Source: Bacillus niameyensis (GTDB taxonomy: Bacteria > Bacillota > Bacilli > Bacillales > Bacillaceae_C). From it: DNA of 64,000 nt. The stretch covers positions 1,443,947-1,507,946 of the forward strand of contig NZ_LN831197.1 in assembly GCF_001375535.1 (NCBI RefSeq), in the 5' to 3' direction. Positions 1 to 8,189 of this stretch are shown here, piece by piece. Within the stretch, counting starts at the first letter, position 1, and every line of letters begins with the position of its first letter. The notes beneath the pieces were generated by a model. The model was not told the origin of the DNA and searched no databases. It worked only from the letters and a program-made list of their open reading frames with translations. A program made the translations under genes and the position numbers.

Positions 1-1
1 C

Positions 2-1222
2 CATCCGAAAACGAAGGAAGATTTGCTTTTTCGAAAAGAAGCAACGGAAAAATGGGCAAGGTGTAATTTTGGATTATTAGGAAGGTCTCCAGATTATGTA
101 AATACAGGAATTATGATATTAGCTGCGTCTGAAAAACTATTCGGAGTTAAAGATCAAAAATTTGGGGACAATATCCGCAATACTTATGAAAACGCGATGA
201 AAAATGACCTAACTTTTACTCATACGTTTATTAATCCTCAAGTAAATCGCTCGATTGCCTATTTTGAAGATTCACAGGAAAATATCGCAGCAAGAATTAT
301 TGATGAGAATAGTGATGGAATCATTATTGACGGGGCAAGGCTTTTAGCGACTCAAGGGGGAATCACTGATGAAATATTAGTACTACCGGCTGGCAGCAAT
401 TTTAATGAAAAATCATATGTTTACGGTTTTACTGTTCCCTCTAACACACCTGGATTGAAGTTCATATGTCGAGAATCATTTACTTATGATAAGTCTGATT
501 TTAATCATCCACTTAGTTCTCGATTTGAGGAAATGGATTCAATAGTTGTGTTTGACCATGTCTTAATCCCTTGGGAGAAAGTATTTTTATACAAGGATTT
601 AGATATAGCTCGCCAGTTTTTTGCACAAGCACAGTTTAATACAATGCTCCTTTATCAGGCAGTCATTAGAATGATTGTCAAAACAGAATTTATCCTTGGA
701 TTAGCTGAGTCTATTGTTGAAGCGATCAATATTCGTGAATACCAACACATACAGGATAAAGTAAGTGAAATTATCGCAGCACTTGAAATTATGAAAGCTT
801 TGCATATGTCTTCACGAGTTCAAGCAAGTCTTGATTCATCTGGAACGATGATTCCAGATGCTAGACCATTACATGTCGCCATTCATTATTATCCAAAAGT
901 ATATCCGCGTCTTGTCGAAATTTTACAATTACTTGGAGGTAGTGGCCTAATCCTACTGCCAACAGAAAAAAGTTTTGAATCAACCATTCGTCCATATCTT
1001 GAAAAATATTTACAAGGCACCAACTCCTCTGCAGAAGACCGTGTCATGCTATTTCGCTTAACATGGGATCTGTGTATGAGCGCATTTGGCTCCAGACAAA
1101 CCCATTATGAACGTTTCTTTTTTGGCGACCCTGTTAGATTAGCAATGGGGCTATATAACGGATACCCGAAAAAGGAATATACTAAAGCTATTGAGGAATT
1201 TCTAAATACAGTTAAAGACTAA
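2..1222 (+). CDS. hpaB: 4-hydroxyphenylacetate 3-monooxygenase oxygenase-type protein (HpaB family), 5' partial
   Basis: Flavin-dependent oxygenase of the HpaB family, which hydroxylates phenolic compounds with FADH2 supplied by a separate reductase. The frame is already open at base 2 (residues HPKTKED precede a possible TTG at 23), so the real start lies left of the window. About 406 residues are visible against roughly 480 for the family, so the N-terminal part is missing. Family blocks seen are GRSPDYVN, NPQVNRS, ATQGG, FDHVLIPWEKVF and LGGSGLILLP. The physiological substrate cannot be told from this fragment. A hairpin terminator follows at 1237-1263, so it seems to be the last gene of its unit. 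Confidence 0.88.
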   Translation, partial: HPKTKEDLLFRKEATEKWARCNFGLLGRSPDYVNTGIMILAASEKLFGVKDQKFGDNIRNTYENAMKNDLTFTHTFINPQVNRSIAYFEDSQENIAARIIDENSDGIIIDGARLLATQGGITDEILVLPAGSNFNEKSYVYGFTVPSNTPGLKFICRESFTYDKSDFNHPLSSRFEEMDSIVVFDHVLIPWEKVFLYKDLDIARQFFAQAQFNTMLLYQAVIRMIVKTEFILGLAESIVEAINIREYQHIQDKVSEIIAALEIMKALHMSSRVQASLDSSGTMIPDARPLHVAIHYYPKVYPRLVEILQLLGGSGLILLPTEKSFESTIRPYLEKYLQGTNSSAEDRVMLFRLTWDLCMSAFGSRQTHYERFFFGDPVRLAMGLYNGYPKKEYTKAIEEFLNTVKD

Positions 1223-1236
1223 ATTAATGGGGGCTG

Positions 1237-1263
1237 ACTTTCAAATGGTTGATTGAAAGTTTG
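1237..1263 (+). terminator. Hairpin terminator after hpaB-type gene
   Basis: Perfect 8-bp inverted repeat ACTTTCAA/TTGAAAGT with an 8-base loop, followed by a T-rich stretch. It lies 15 bases after the stop of the oxygenase gene. Confidence 0.55.
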
Positions 1264-1397
1264 TTCCTATTTTACTTACTCCTCACAAATCTACAAAATA
1301 TTTCCTTCCCTTTCATCCTCCTATTAATTCTATGATAATATATGGTTGATGTTTTTCTATATTTATCGGGTCTTTTGGGAGATTATGAGGTGAGAAG

Positions 1398-2117
1398 ATG
1401 AAAGTAGCAACAAGTATAATACAGAAAGAGAAAAGTCATTTTTTTGACGGAGTAAAAGCATGTATTCCTACATTATTAGGATATTTAAGTATTGGATTTG
1501 CAGCTGGAGTTATTGAAAAAACTGCAGGGCTTAGTGTATTAGAGATTATTTTAATGAGTTCGTTAATATACGCCGGATCGGCTCAATTTATTGCAGCTGG
1601 CATGATTGCAGTCAATGCATCTGCTACTGCAATTATCTTCACTATTTTTTTTGTTAATCTTAGGCATCTTTTACTAAGCGCTGCCTTATCGCCCTATTTT
1701 CGTCATTTGACTCCCTTAAAGAATTCATTAATTGGGGCCTTGCTTACAGATGAAACTTTTGGAGTAGCGATCAATGAATCTAGAAACAAAAAATATATTA
1801 GTGAAAAATGGATGCATGGATTAAATATAACAGCCTATCTAAATTGGATTATAGCTAATATAGCTGGGGCCTACTTCGGCCAGTGGATTACAAACCCAGA
1901 ACAGTTCGGACTTGACTTCGCCTTACCAGCGATGTTTATCGGGCTTCTCGTTATACAAATGCTCGGGAGAAAGAAATATTTTATTGATGTTGTAGTAGCA
2001 ATCTGCGCAGTGATCGTTGGTGTAGGAGTAAGCTTCATTTCATCAAGTAGCATCGGTGTAATTGTTGCAATTATTCTCGCCTCAACGATCGGAATGGTGG
2101 TGGAAAAATGGAAATAA
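1398..2117 (+). CDS. azlC: AzlC family branched-chain amino acid permease, large subunit
   Basis: Large subunit of the AzlCD exporter, which moves branched-chain amino acids and toxic analogues such as azaleucine out across the cytoplasmic membrane. The 239-residue length fits the family. Typical AzlC blocks are YLSIGFAAGV, YAGSAQF near residue 60, FFVNLRHLL near 85 and LLTDETF near 115, with several hydrophobic segments. The ATG has a GAGGTGAG site 3-10 bases upstream. Its 3' end overlaps azlD by 10 bases, so the two are translationally coupled. No leucine-responsive leader or T-box is visible in the 175 bases upstream. Confidence 0.93.
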   Translation: MKVATSIIQKEKSHFFDGVKACIPTLLGYLSIGFAAGVIEKTAGLSVLEIILMSSLIYAGSAQFIAAGMIAVNASATAIIFTIFFVNLRHLLLSAALSPYFRHLTPLKNSLIGALLTDETFGVAINESRNKKYISEKWMHGLNITAYLNWIIANIAGAYFGQWITNPEQFGLDFALPAMFIGLLVIQMLGRKKYFIDVVVAICAVIVGVGVSFISSSSIGVIVAIILASTIGMVVEKWK

Positions 2118-2431
2118 ACTCTTATATCCTTTTGATTATTTTAGGCTCGGCAGTTGTCACCTTTGTACCAAGAGTACTGCCACTTGTTGTCCTAAGCCGA
2201 CTATCTATACCAGATTGGGGAATGCGTTGGCTGAGCCATGTCCCAGTTGCTGTTATGGCTGCTTTAATTGGACAAGAATTATTATTATCCGAAGGAAAAC
2301 TATCTTTCCAACATAATATCGATTTAATAGCCGCATTACCAACGTTTGCGGTGGCCATTCTTACACGTAGTCTACTTGGAACAGTTATAGTAGGCATTTT
2401 ATCAATGATGTTTTTACGCTTTATCTTTTAA
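2108..2431 (+). CDS. azlD: AzlD family branched-chain amino acid transport protein, small subunit
   Basis: Small membrane partner of AzlC, 107 residues with about four hydrophobic segments and the typical AzlD blocks VPRVLPL, WLSHVPVAVMAALI and RSLLGTVIVG. It begins inside the end of azlC (10-base overlap, GGTGG just before the ATG). The two products are expected to form one exporter. Transcription ends at the strong hairpin at 2487-2525. Confidence 0.92.
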   Translation: MEINSYILLIILGSAVVTFVPRVLPLVVLSRLSIPDWGMRWLSHVPVAVMAALIGQELLLSEGKLSFQHNIDLIAALPTFAVAILTRSLLGTVIVGILSMMFLRFIF

Positions 2432-2486
2432 TCTTAATAGAGGTTCTTAACTTACTAGTTTTATAGTTGTTACATAGGACAAGCTC

Positions 2487-2525
2487 AAAAAAGGATTTCA
2501 CCGATTATGTGTGAAATCCTTTTTT
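2487..2525. terminator. Bidirectional terminator between azlD and the convergent gene
   Basis: A 15-bp near-perfect stem (AAGGATTTCAC with GTGAAATCCTT, extended by A and T runs) around a 9-base loop. The A run on one side and T run on the other let it work for azlD (+) and for the minus-strand pair ending at 2545. Confidence 0.85.
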
Positions 2526-2544
2526 GCATGCTATCGGATATTAA

Positions 2545-3033
2545 TCATTTAAAAACAGAGGAAATGATCTCATCTACAGACATTTTACTGTCTACTTTAT
2601 ACACGCCCGGCCGTAAACGGTTTTGCACACCTTTTTTTTCAACCCTTTGCGAGAATTTATTTGCATTATCCGTTATTTTAGCCTCTACAAGTATTTTCCC
2701 GACATCAATACTTGTCATTCCTTCAGTCACAAAAAATATTACTTGATTTACATCTTTGGACTCTTCAGCCGGTTGTTCCTTCTGTACAGCATTTTTTGTT
2801 TCTTCAATTTTTTTGTCATATTCATCCTTCGTTTGAACTACATAGCCGGATGATTCAAGTTGAACTTTCATTTCTTCATCAGATAATGAGCGAGGCGCTG
2901 CCGGTTCTTTCTCCGTCGTTTGAACAGGAGTTTTTGGTTTTTCATCACTGTTATTAGAGATATAAACTGTGCCACAAACAGTTGTAGCAAGTAAAATTCC
3001 AGCAGCAAAACTCCTTAAAAAGGTATATTTCAT
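2545..3033 (-). CDS. Secreted or membrane-anchored MltG/YceG-like N-terminal domain protein
   Basis: A 162-residue protein with an N-terminal hydrophobic anchor (residues 5-25), a Pro/Glu-rich linker with coiled-coil character to about residue 90, and a C-terminal module. That module reads VIFFVTEGMTSIDVGKIL and LRPGVYKVDS, resembling the LysM-like front part of the endolytic transglycosylases MltG/YceG. The catalytic transglycosylase domain is absent, so a binding or regulatory role outside the membrane is more likely than enzymatic activity. Its ATG overlaps the stop of the upstream gene by 4 bases (ATGA), so the two form an operon. Small paired proteins of this kind occur in other bacilli (YqzC/YqzD-like); that correspondence is a recollection, not proven here. 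Confidence 0.62.
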   Translation of the reverse strand: MKYTFLRSFAAGILLATTVCGTVYISNNSDEKPKTPVQTTEKEPAAPRSLSDEEMKVQLESSGYVVQTKDEYDKKIEETKNAVQKEQPAEESKDVNQVIFFVTEGMTSIDVGKILVEAKITDNANKFSQRVEKKGVQNRLRPGVYKVDSKMSVDEIISSVFK

Positions 3034-3404
3034 TGGTCAACTTTTCTCCTTTCTTCTTTAGGTGTTACGTAAGGAGCAAGTAATTGTTTAATTTCACTTT
3101 CCGTTGACTCTTTCATTGCAGCAATATTCTCGACAGAATAATTACGCTTATACAAATCTAGCACTTCACGCAGAAACAACCTTTCTTTTGCAGAAAGCTG
3201 GACTTCTGACTCATTAAAAACAATATCCAAGTCAAACTCAATATTTCGGATTGAATCCTTGATTTCATCGATTTCGTTTGTGACAGATATATGAATCATA
3301 TCTATTTCTTTCTGCTTAGCTTTTGCATCCTTTCCAGAAGTAAAAAAAGATATGATGAGCAATATGACGGAAACTATAAACAGAATCGCTAATGTCCATT
3401 CCAT
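3030..3404 (-). CDS. Small membrane protein with coiled coil and HTH-like segment
   Basis: A 124-residue protein with one N-terminal transmembrane helix (residues 3-22), then a charged coiled coil (residues 28-70) and a segment containing LSAKERLFLREVLDLY and YSVENIAAMKES, which resembles a helix-turn-helix. The topology suggests a membrane anchor with a cytoplasmic coiled-coil domain. It has a strong GGGGAGG site and is the first gene of a two-gene operon with the MltG-like gene through a 4-base overlap. Function unknown; possibly the counterpart of B. subtilis YqzD. Confidence 0.6.
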   Translation of the reverse strand: MEWTLAILFIVSVILLIISFFTSGKDAKAKQKEIDMIHISVTNEIDEIKDSIRNIEFDLDIVFNESEVQLSAKERLFLREVLDLYKRNYSVENIAAMKESTESEIKQLLAPYVTPKEERRKVDQ

Positions 3405-3529
3405 TAAGTAGGGCCTCCCCTTTCTCTTTTAAATTGTTACCCTACCAATTATACATTTACAGCTTAGATTTTTCGACACAAAAACCTAAAATGCTACAAA
3501 AGTTATATTAAAATATAAAAATTATATAC

Positions 3530-3587
3530 GAAAAAGAGGAGATAAATTCAGATTTCCAACTAGTAGTTGTTCTGAATTTATCTCCTC
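3530..3587 (-). terminator. Long perfect hairpin, terminator of the GNAT-like gene
   Basis: A perfect 17-bp inverted repeat (3536-3552 with 3571-3587) whose loop holds a second short palindrome, CAACT-AGT-AGTTG. The minus strand continues into a T run (AAAAA at 3531-3535 on the plus strand), so it terminates transcription from 3630. Confidence 0.8.
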
Positions 3588-3629
3588 ATATATTAAGGCA
3601 TTACTAAGTTTAAGAGTAATCAGTTCAAA

Positions 3630-4142
3630 TTAACCAATGGATCTATTTAATTCGAAATACAGAAATTCTTTATCTTCAGATCGTCCAACTTCTTTAAATC
3701 CAAATTTTGAAAATAACTTAGTGCTTATTGAATTTTTTTCATCTATCCCCGCATAAATAACATCTACCTCACAACCAGTGACTACTTTAGTGTTAGCGAT
3801 AAGATCTGATAAGATAAGTGTCCCATATCCTTGATTTATTAGATTAGGATTTACAGCAATTGGATTAATTCCTAAGACCAACCTTCCGTTGTCATCCTTA
3901 AAATAATTTAGAATTAATAATGCAATTATCATATGATCCAACTCGACAACTTTAAAATAATCTGCAATGTTAGACATTTCAAATGGATGAGTTTTATACC
4001 ATTCGTATTGTACGGAAGCTGGTTCATTAAAAAAAGCATACCGGTTAATTAACTGCGCATTTTTACTATATGAAGGTAATATCCAAGAATCTATTTCTTT
4101 ATCTAAACTCAGATCATAATCTCTCCATTGCAAAGTCTTCAT
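3630..4142 (-). CDS. GNAT-like acetyltransferase
   Basis: About 170 residues with the shape of a GNAT N-acetyltransferase: an acyl-CoA region around INPIAVNPNLINQGYGT, where a Gly-x-Gly turn replaces the usual Q/RxxGxG/A motif, and a C-terminal ISTKLFSKFGFKEVGR strand-helix typical of the fold. Substrate unknown. The frame is open up to a GTG at 4199, but that start has no ribosome site. The ATG at 4142 follows an AGGAAAGG stretch, though with long spacing, so the start is uncertain. It is followed by its own strong terminator. Confidence 0.6.
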   Translation of the reverse strand: MKTLQWRDYDLSLDKEIDSWILPSYSKNAQLINRYAFFNEPASVQYEWYKTHPFEMSNIADYFKVVELDHMIIALLILNYFKDDNGRLVLGINPIAVNPNLINQGYGTLILSDLIANTKVVTGCEVDVIYAGIDEKNSISTKLFSKFGFKEVGRSEDKEFLYFELNRSIG

Positions 4143-4215
4143 CTTATAATCCAATACCTTTCCTAGGTAATATATAACAATGATTGGAACAAGCTTCACT
4201 TGATTTTTGAGGATT

Positions 4216-4440
4216 TTATTTTATTTTATAAACATCATCTTTTGAAGTTTCTATTTGCATTCTTTCAAGCTCTAACTTAAGCTTTTCTGTTTCAATCAAA
4301 TAATTCTCATGTTTTAATTTTTCCAATTCTAATTGGTCTTTAATAAATTCCCCTTTAATTTTTGCCCTTGCTTGCATATGATCAGTTATAATTGCAACAA
4401 TCGGGATTGAAAATATCATAACACCTATAATCCACCACAA
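4216..4440 (-). CDS. Small membrane-anchored coiled-coil protein
   Basis: A protein of about 74 residues with one N-terminal transmembrane helix (WWIIGVMIFSIPIVAII) followed by a highly charged helix rich in Lys, Glu and Leu with heptad spacing (residues 30-70). TTG at 4440 is preferred because GAGGTGA lies 6 bases upstream; a GTG at 4449 overlaps that site. Small proteins of this design are common in bacilli next to PspC- or LiaI-like genes, but no such partner is seen here. Function unknown. Confidence 0.5.
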   Translation of the reverse strand: MWWIIGVMIFSIPIVAIITDHMQARAKIKGEFIKDQLELEKLKHENYLIETEKLKLELERMQIETSKDDVYKIK

Positions 4441-4523
4441 AAAAATCACCTCGCTTATTTGTTTTCTTTATTTATAGTTTATTTTATTTACGTTAGAAAT
4501 GGAATTAAGTTTCAGAATTAATA

Positions 4524-5324
4524 TTAGTTAGATATAATTTGCATATTTTCAGGTAGTTTCCTCTCATTTAACCAAGCATCAATCGTTTTGTTAAATAATT
4601 TTGGATCTGCAAATGAAATTCCATGGCCTACTTTTGGAAAAATAATTCCTTTACAATTTGGATTGGCTTTAATGAGATCCTGTGCAGATTTTCGCATCAT
4701 TCCCTTTTCTTTTTCTCCTACAGTTACAAGAATTTCTGTTTTTGCTTTAGAAAAGTTTTTTGGGATCGTATAAACCATATTCTCTTTTAAAACTTGAATG
4801 AGTGTCTCCGCTTTCATTTGTTTGCTTTCCAAAAAGTAAGTATCAAAATTCTCATTATCAATATAAAGTTCTCTCGCTTGCAACCTAGCAAAAGTTCGAT
4901 TTTTAATTAAGAACGCTGTGGACTTAACCATGGGACTAATAAAACTATGAAATAAAGGCATTGGACGAACTAAAGCACTATTAATAACTGCATAATCAAT
5001 TAAGTCCGGCTCCTGATGTAGAATCTCGATGATAATTTGCGCTCCTAATGAAAAACCAATAATTATGACCTGCTTCCCATGAGCTTTCAACTTAATTTTC
5101 CGGATAATTTCTTCAGCACTATTCTTAATAGAAAAATGACTTTCACTACTGCTTTTTCCATGACCTGGTAAATCAGGCACTAGCATTTGATAGTCTTGAA
5201 AATACTCAAGTTGTTTATCCCACATCCAACCACTCACACCGCCACCATGTAAAAAAATGAGTAACGGGCCTGTTTCGTCGCCTGCTTCCTTTATAAACAT
5301 ATCCTGTCTCCAATCCATCTTCAT
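4524..5324 (-). CDS. Alpha/beta hydrolase
   Basis: A 266-residue single-domain alpha/beta hydrolase. Visible parts are the oxyanion block FLHGGG (about residues 24-29), LVPDLPGHGKS (about 48-58), the nucleophile elbow GFSLGA with Ser near residue 93, and the catalytic His in KVGHGISF near residue 242. The acid is probably the Glu/Asp around VGEKEKGM. The cap region is short, as in esterase- or lipase-like MhpC relatives. It has no signal peptide, so it is cytosolic. The natural substrate cannot be inferred; the gene stands alone between small hypotheticals and a divergent VOC gene. Confidence 0.85.
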   Translation of the reverse strand: MKMDWRQDMFIKEAGDETGPLLIFLHGGGVSGWMWDKQLEYFQDYQMLVPDLPGHGKSSSESHFSIKNSAEEIIRKIKLKAHGKQVIIIGFSLGAQIIIEILHQEPDLIDYAVINSALVRPMPLFHSFISPMVKSTAFLIKNRTFARLQARELYIDNENFDTYFLESKQMKAETLIQVLKENMVYTIPKNFSKAKTEILVTVGEKEKGMMRKSAQDLIKANPNCKGIIFPKVGHGISFADPKLFNKTIDAWLNERKLPENMQIISN

Positions 5325-5565
5325 AAAACAATCTTTCTATCAAAGTTCTTGCTTTGCTACATTCATTATAGCATTACGTACAAACGATGTTGCGATCAGT
5401 ACTAACAAATATATAAAGATAATTTTTCCGGACCTTTTGAAAAACTTATGAATAATACGTAATATTATTATATGAATAGGTTATATATGAGGAGAATAAT
5501 GTTAATAGGAGTAATTGGATTATTGTCTGGTACAATGATTGTCAAGTGAAAGGAGTGTTTTTTTT

Positions 5566-5946
5566 ATGATGGAGATCATCGGATTACACCATATTAGTCT
5601 GACTGTGGAAAATTTAAAAGAATGCAAACACTTTTACGGTAACGTTCTTGGCTTGGATGAGTTAGAAAGACCAAATTTTGACTTTCCAGGGGCTTGGTAT
5701 CAAGTTGGAGAGCAACAACTTCATTTGATCCAATACTCTAAATCTCAAACATTACGAACACACAATACGATTGATACGAAAGAAGCCCATATCGCGATAA
5801 GAGTTAGAGATTACGAAGCAACACTCAATCATTTACGTGCCCACCTTGTTCCCTTTCAAGAAAATCTTAGTACAAAAAGCGGATTTATCCAAGTCTTTTG
5901 CACAGACCCTGATGGGAATGTAATCGAGCTCAATGTTGATCACTAA
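5566..5946 (+). CDS. VOC family (glyoxalase/bleomycin resistance/dioxygenase-like) protein
   Basis: A 126-residue single-domain VOC protein with the beta-alpha-beta-beta-beta modules: IIGLHHISLTVENL at the N terminus, WYQVGEQQLHLIQY in the middle and CTDPDGNVIELN at the C terminus. The candidate metal ligands are the His of LHHIS, the His of QLHLI and the Glu of VIELN. The ATG at 5566 is preferred over the upstream TTG because AAAGGAG precedes it at good spacing. Such single-module proteins act as dimers in detoxification or thiol chemistry; the substrate is not known. Confidence 0.82.
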   Translation: MMEIIGLHHISLTVENLKECKHFYGNVLGLDELERPNFDFPGAWYQVGEQQLHLIQYSKSQTLRTHNTIDTKEAHIAIRVRDYEATLNHLRAHLVPFQENLSTKSGFIQVFCTDPDGNVIELNVDH

Positions 5947-6096
5947 ATTCCAATTACCTTATTCTAAGAACCAGTCAAGCTTTGGTTCAAAATTTGCGCC
6001 ATGCATTTTTCTTTTAGTGTAAAAGAATATAAAGGAAGTCTGCAGTCATGGTAAGAAAGACAAGGATTCAATTCTACCGTTTGCACATAAGTACAA

Positions 6097-6122
6097 TCAG
6101 CCTGCTATAATAACAGGCTGAT
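6097..6122. terminator. Hairpin between convergent VOC and cyclase genes
   Basis: A 9-bp perfect inverted repeat ATCAGCCTG/CAGGCTGAT, with no strong T run on either side. It lies where two genes converge and could be a weak bidirectional terminator. Confidence 0.4.
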
Positions 6123-6125
6123 CAA

Positions 6126-7223
6126 CTAGTGATTACTTAAGTTAGCTATACATACCTTATTCCTACCAGATTGTTTGGCCTTATACAATGCGCCGTCCGC
6201 ATCATCGATTAACCTTGTAGGATCATTCGTCGTTTCTTGATAAGAGGAAACACCTATAGATATTGTCAGATTTAATTTTTCGCCTGAGTTTAATATAAAA
6301 GGATTTGTTTCAACATTCTTCTTTATCTTTTCGGCGATTTCAACGGCTCCAGTTAATGGACAATCTACCATCAAAACCGTAAATTCTTCCCCGCCATTAC
6401 GACTAACTATATCAGAGGATCGAATACATCTTCGAAGCCTCTTCCCTAATTCCTTCAGAATAACATCTCCTTCTGAATGGCCATAAGTATCGTTTACGTT
6501 TTTAAAATGGTCTATGTCAAGATATAACAGAGATAAAGATTGTTCCTCATCTGTTAATTCATGAGTTAATTGGTTAAACACCTCTTGGAACTTTCTTTTG
6601 TTATTCAAACCTGTTAACCCATCTGTCGCAGATTCTAGTTCGTATCGATTAAATAGCATTTGAGTTCGTCTAATATATTCGATAACAAAAAAAGCTAGAT
6701 AAGCCGCTAAATACGAGATAATCCAATAGATTGGCAAAACTTTTAAAACTGTCATCCAGTCTTGGACGAGATAACAAAATATTATAGAAAATACAAAGTT
6801 ATTAAAAGTTAAAGCCATAGTAACTCTTACCTTACTCGAAGTTTTTCGCTCAGATATGTATAGTGCAAATATTGTACCCGTCACACTAATGACTATAGCT
6901 AGGTAAGATGCCGTGTTTGATGCAATTAAAAATCTCCCGCCAATCGTCAAAGCGGAAGCAATTAACGCTGGAATGGCTCCACCATAAAAAGCTAATAAAA
7001 TTGTTGGAATATGCCTTAAATCAATAAGAGTTGTCCCTACATGAATGCTGAATACCATAAGGATAATACTTAAAAGTCCACCTAAAAAGCCTAAAAAAAT
7101 CTTAATTCCAATTGGAGATTTTTTAGATAATGGCAGCTTACTTGAAATCTGGGAATAAAAGAATAGGATAGAAACAAGGATCGATACATTTACAAATAAA
7201 TCTTTTATTATCAATTTAATCAC
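6126..7223 (-). CDS. Membrane diguanylate cyclase (5TM-LYT sensor + GGDEF)
   Basis: Makes cyclic di-GMP from GTP. Residues 1-185 form six or so hydrophobic segments of the 5TMR-LYT type (with RHIPTILLAFYGG and FLIASN). Residues 195-360 form a complete GGDEF domain: TDGLTGLNNKR, DIDHFKNVNDTYGH, and the active-site loop GGEEF at 277-281. An allosteric inhibition site RSSD (268-271) sits exactly five residues before the loop, so product inhibition is expected. Length and architecture match B. subtilis DgcK (YhcK). It is a monocistronic gene, divergent from bcrC. Confidence 0.92.
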   Translation of the reverse strand: MIKLIIKDLFVNVSILVSILFFYSQISSKLPLSKKSPIGIKIFLGFLGGLLSIILMVFSIHVGTTLIDLRHIPTILLAFYGGAIPALIASALTIGGRFLIASNTASYLAIVISVTGTIFALYISERKTSSKVRVTMALTFNNFVFSIIFCYLVQDWMTVLKVLPIYWIISYLAAYLAFFVIEYIRRTQMLFNRYELESATDGLTGLNNKRKFQEVFNQLTHELTDEEQSLSLLYLDIDHFKNVNDTYGHSEGDVILKELGKRLRRCIRSSDIVSRNGGEEFTVLMVDCPLTGAVEIAEKIKKNVETNPFILNSGEKLNLTISIGVSSYQETTNDPTRLIDDADGALYKAKQSGRNKVCIANLSNH

Positions 7224-7403
7224 CTACACAAAAATATCATATTGTGGGGATGAGTTAAACAACCTTTTTTGCTTGGATATAAAGCTGTATCTGTTTTTAA
7301 AAATAAGTCTCCAATTAAATCATCGTTTGTTCTTGATTTGATTTATGATATCATCAAATGAACTTAAGAATTAGTGAAGATTAAGATTAGAAAGGAGAAA
7401 TAA

Positions 7404-7982
7404 GTGAATTACGAATTATTTGAAGCCATTCATCAATACGCAGGACAATTCCCATTATTAGATAGAGTTATGATTTTTGTCACTAATAAGGCCTTAATCA
7501 TATATGCTATAACTCTATTATTGATGTGGATTTTCGGAAATGATAAATATAAACAAATTGTATTTTTTTCTGCTCTTACAGGTGGATTAGGTTTATTACT
7601 AAACTTCGTCATCACGTTATTCTATTTTGAGCCCCGTCCGTTTGTTACGCATGATGTAGACGTATTAATTAAACACGCAGCAGATGCATCCTTCCCAAGT
7701 GACCATACGACTGGTGCTTTTTCATTGGCACTAGCCATTCTATTACGTCAGCGTAAAATTGGATTAGCTTTGCTTGCGTTAGCTATTTTAACAGGGGTTT
7801 CTCGCATTTTCGTCGGACATCATTATCCGTTTGATGTGCTCGGCAGTATCATTATTAGTATTATTGTTAGTGTGGGGATTTATAAAATAAGTCCCTTTCT
7901 TGAACCATTTCCTAACGCTATCATCAAAATTTATAATCACATTCCTTTTGTTCCAAAGAAGGAAGAGAAATCTAGTATGTAA
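7404..7982 (+). CDS. bcrC: Undecaprenyl-diphosphatase of PAP2 type (BcrC)
   Basis: Membrane PAP2 phosphatase that converts undecaprenyl pyrophosphate to the monophosphate for peptidoglycan synthesis and gives bacitracin tolerance. It has 192 residues with about five transmembrane helices. The three catalytic blocks are present: FEPRPFV, PSDHTTGAF and GVSRIFVGHHYPFDVLGS, with the two catalytic His residues and the Asp. The ATG or GTG start follows AAAGGAG. BcrC genes in bacilli are usually ECF-sigma controlled; no such promoter was confirmed here. Confidence 0.88.
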   Translation: MNYELFEAIHQYAGQFPLLDRVMIFVTNKALIIYAITLLLMWIFGNDKYKQIVFFSALTGGLGLLLNFVITLFYFEPRPFVTHDVDVLIKHAADASFPSDHTTGAFSLALAILLRQRKIGLALLALAILTGVSRIFVGHHYPFDVLGSIIISIIVSVGIYKISPFLEPFPNAIIKIYNHIPFVPKKEEKSSM

Positions 7983-7995
7983 TGTTGATTATATA

Positions 7996-8039
7996 AAAAA
8001 AAGAGGATGTTCAAAGTACAAGTACTTGGACATCCTCTT
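7996..8039 (-). terminator. Terminator of the MFS exporter gene
   Basis: Long stem AAGAGGATGTTCAA.. with TTGGACATCCTCTT and an additional GTAC pairing. The minus strand runs into eight T residues, so it best serves the gene ending at 8190, and perhaps bcrC weakly. Confidence 0.75.
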
Positions 8040-8189
8040 AAGAATAACTGGAGAAATGGGCGATCGAAAAATGTATGGATCTTTTAATTTACAAGAGGGT
8101 ATTTCAAATCAAGAAGTACTTTGGGTAGTTCTTTTGTTTAGATATGTGCAATTTTAATAGTTCGTTCATCTGTTTGTAGGCCCTTCGCT

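Noticed and set aside
1223..1397. T-box or leucine leader before azlC
   Set aside because: No specifier loop, T-box sequence or antiterminator pattern could be found in the 175 bases.
2062..2316. 84-codon plus-strand frame overlapping azlC/azlD
   Set aside because: Alternative frame of two well-supported, overlapping genes.
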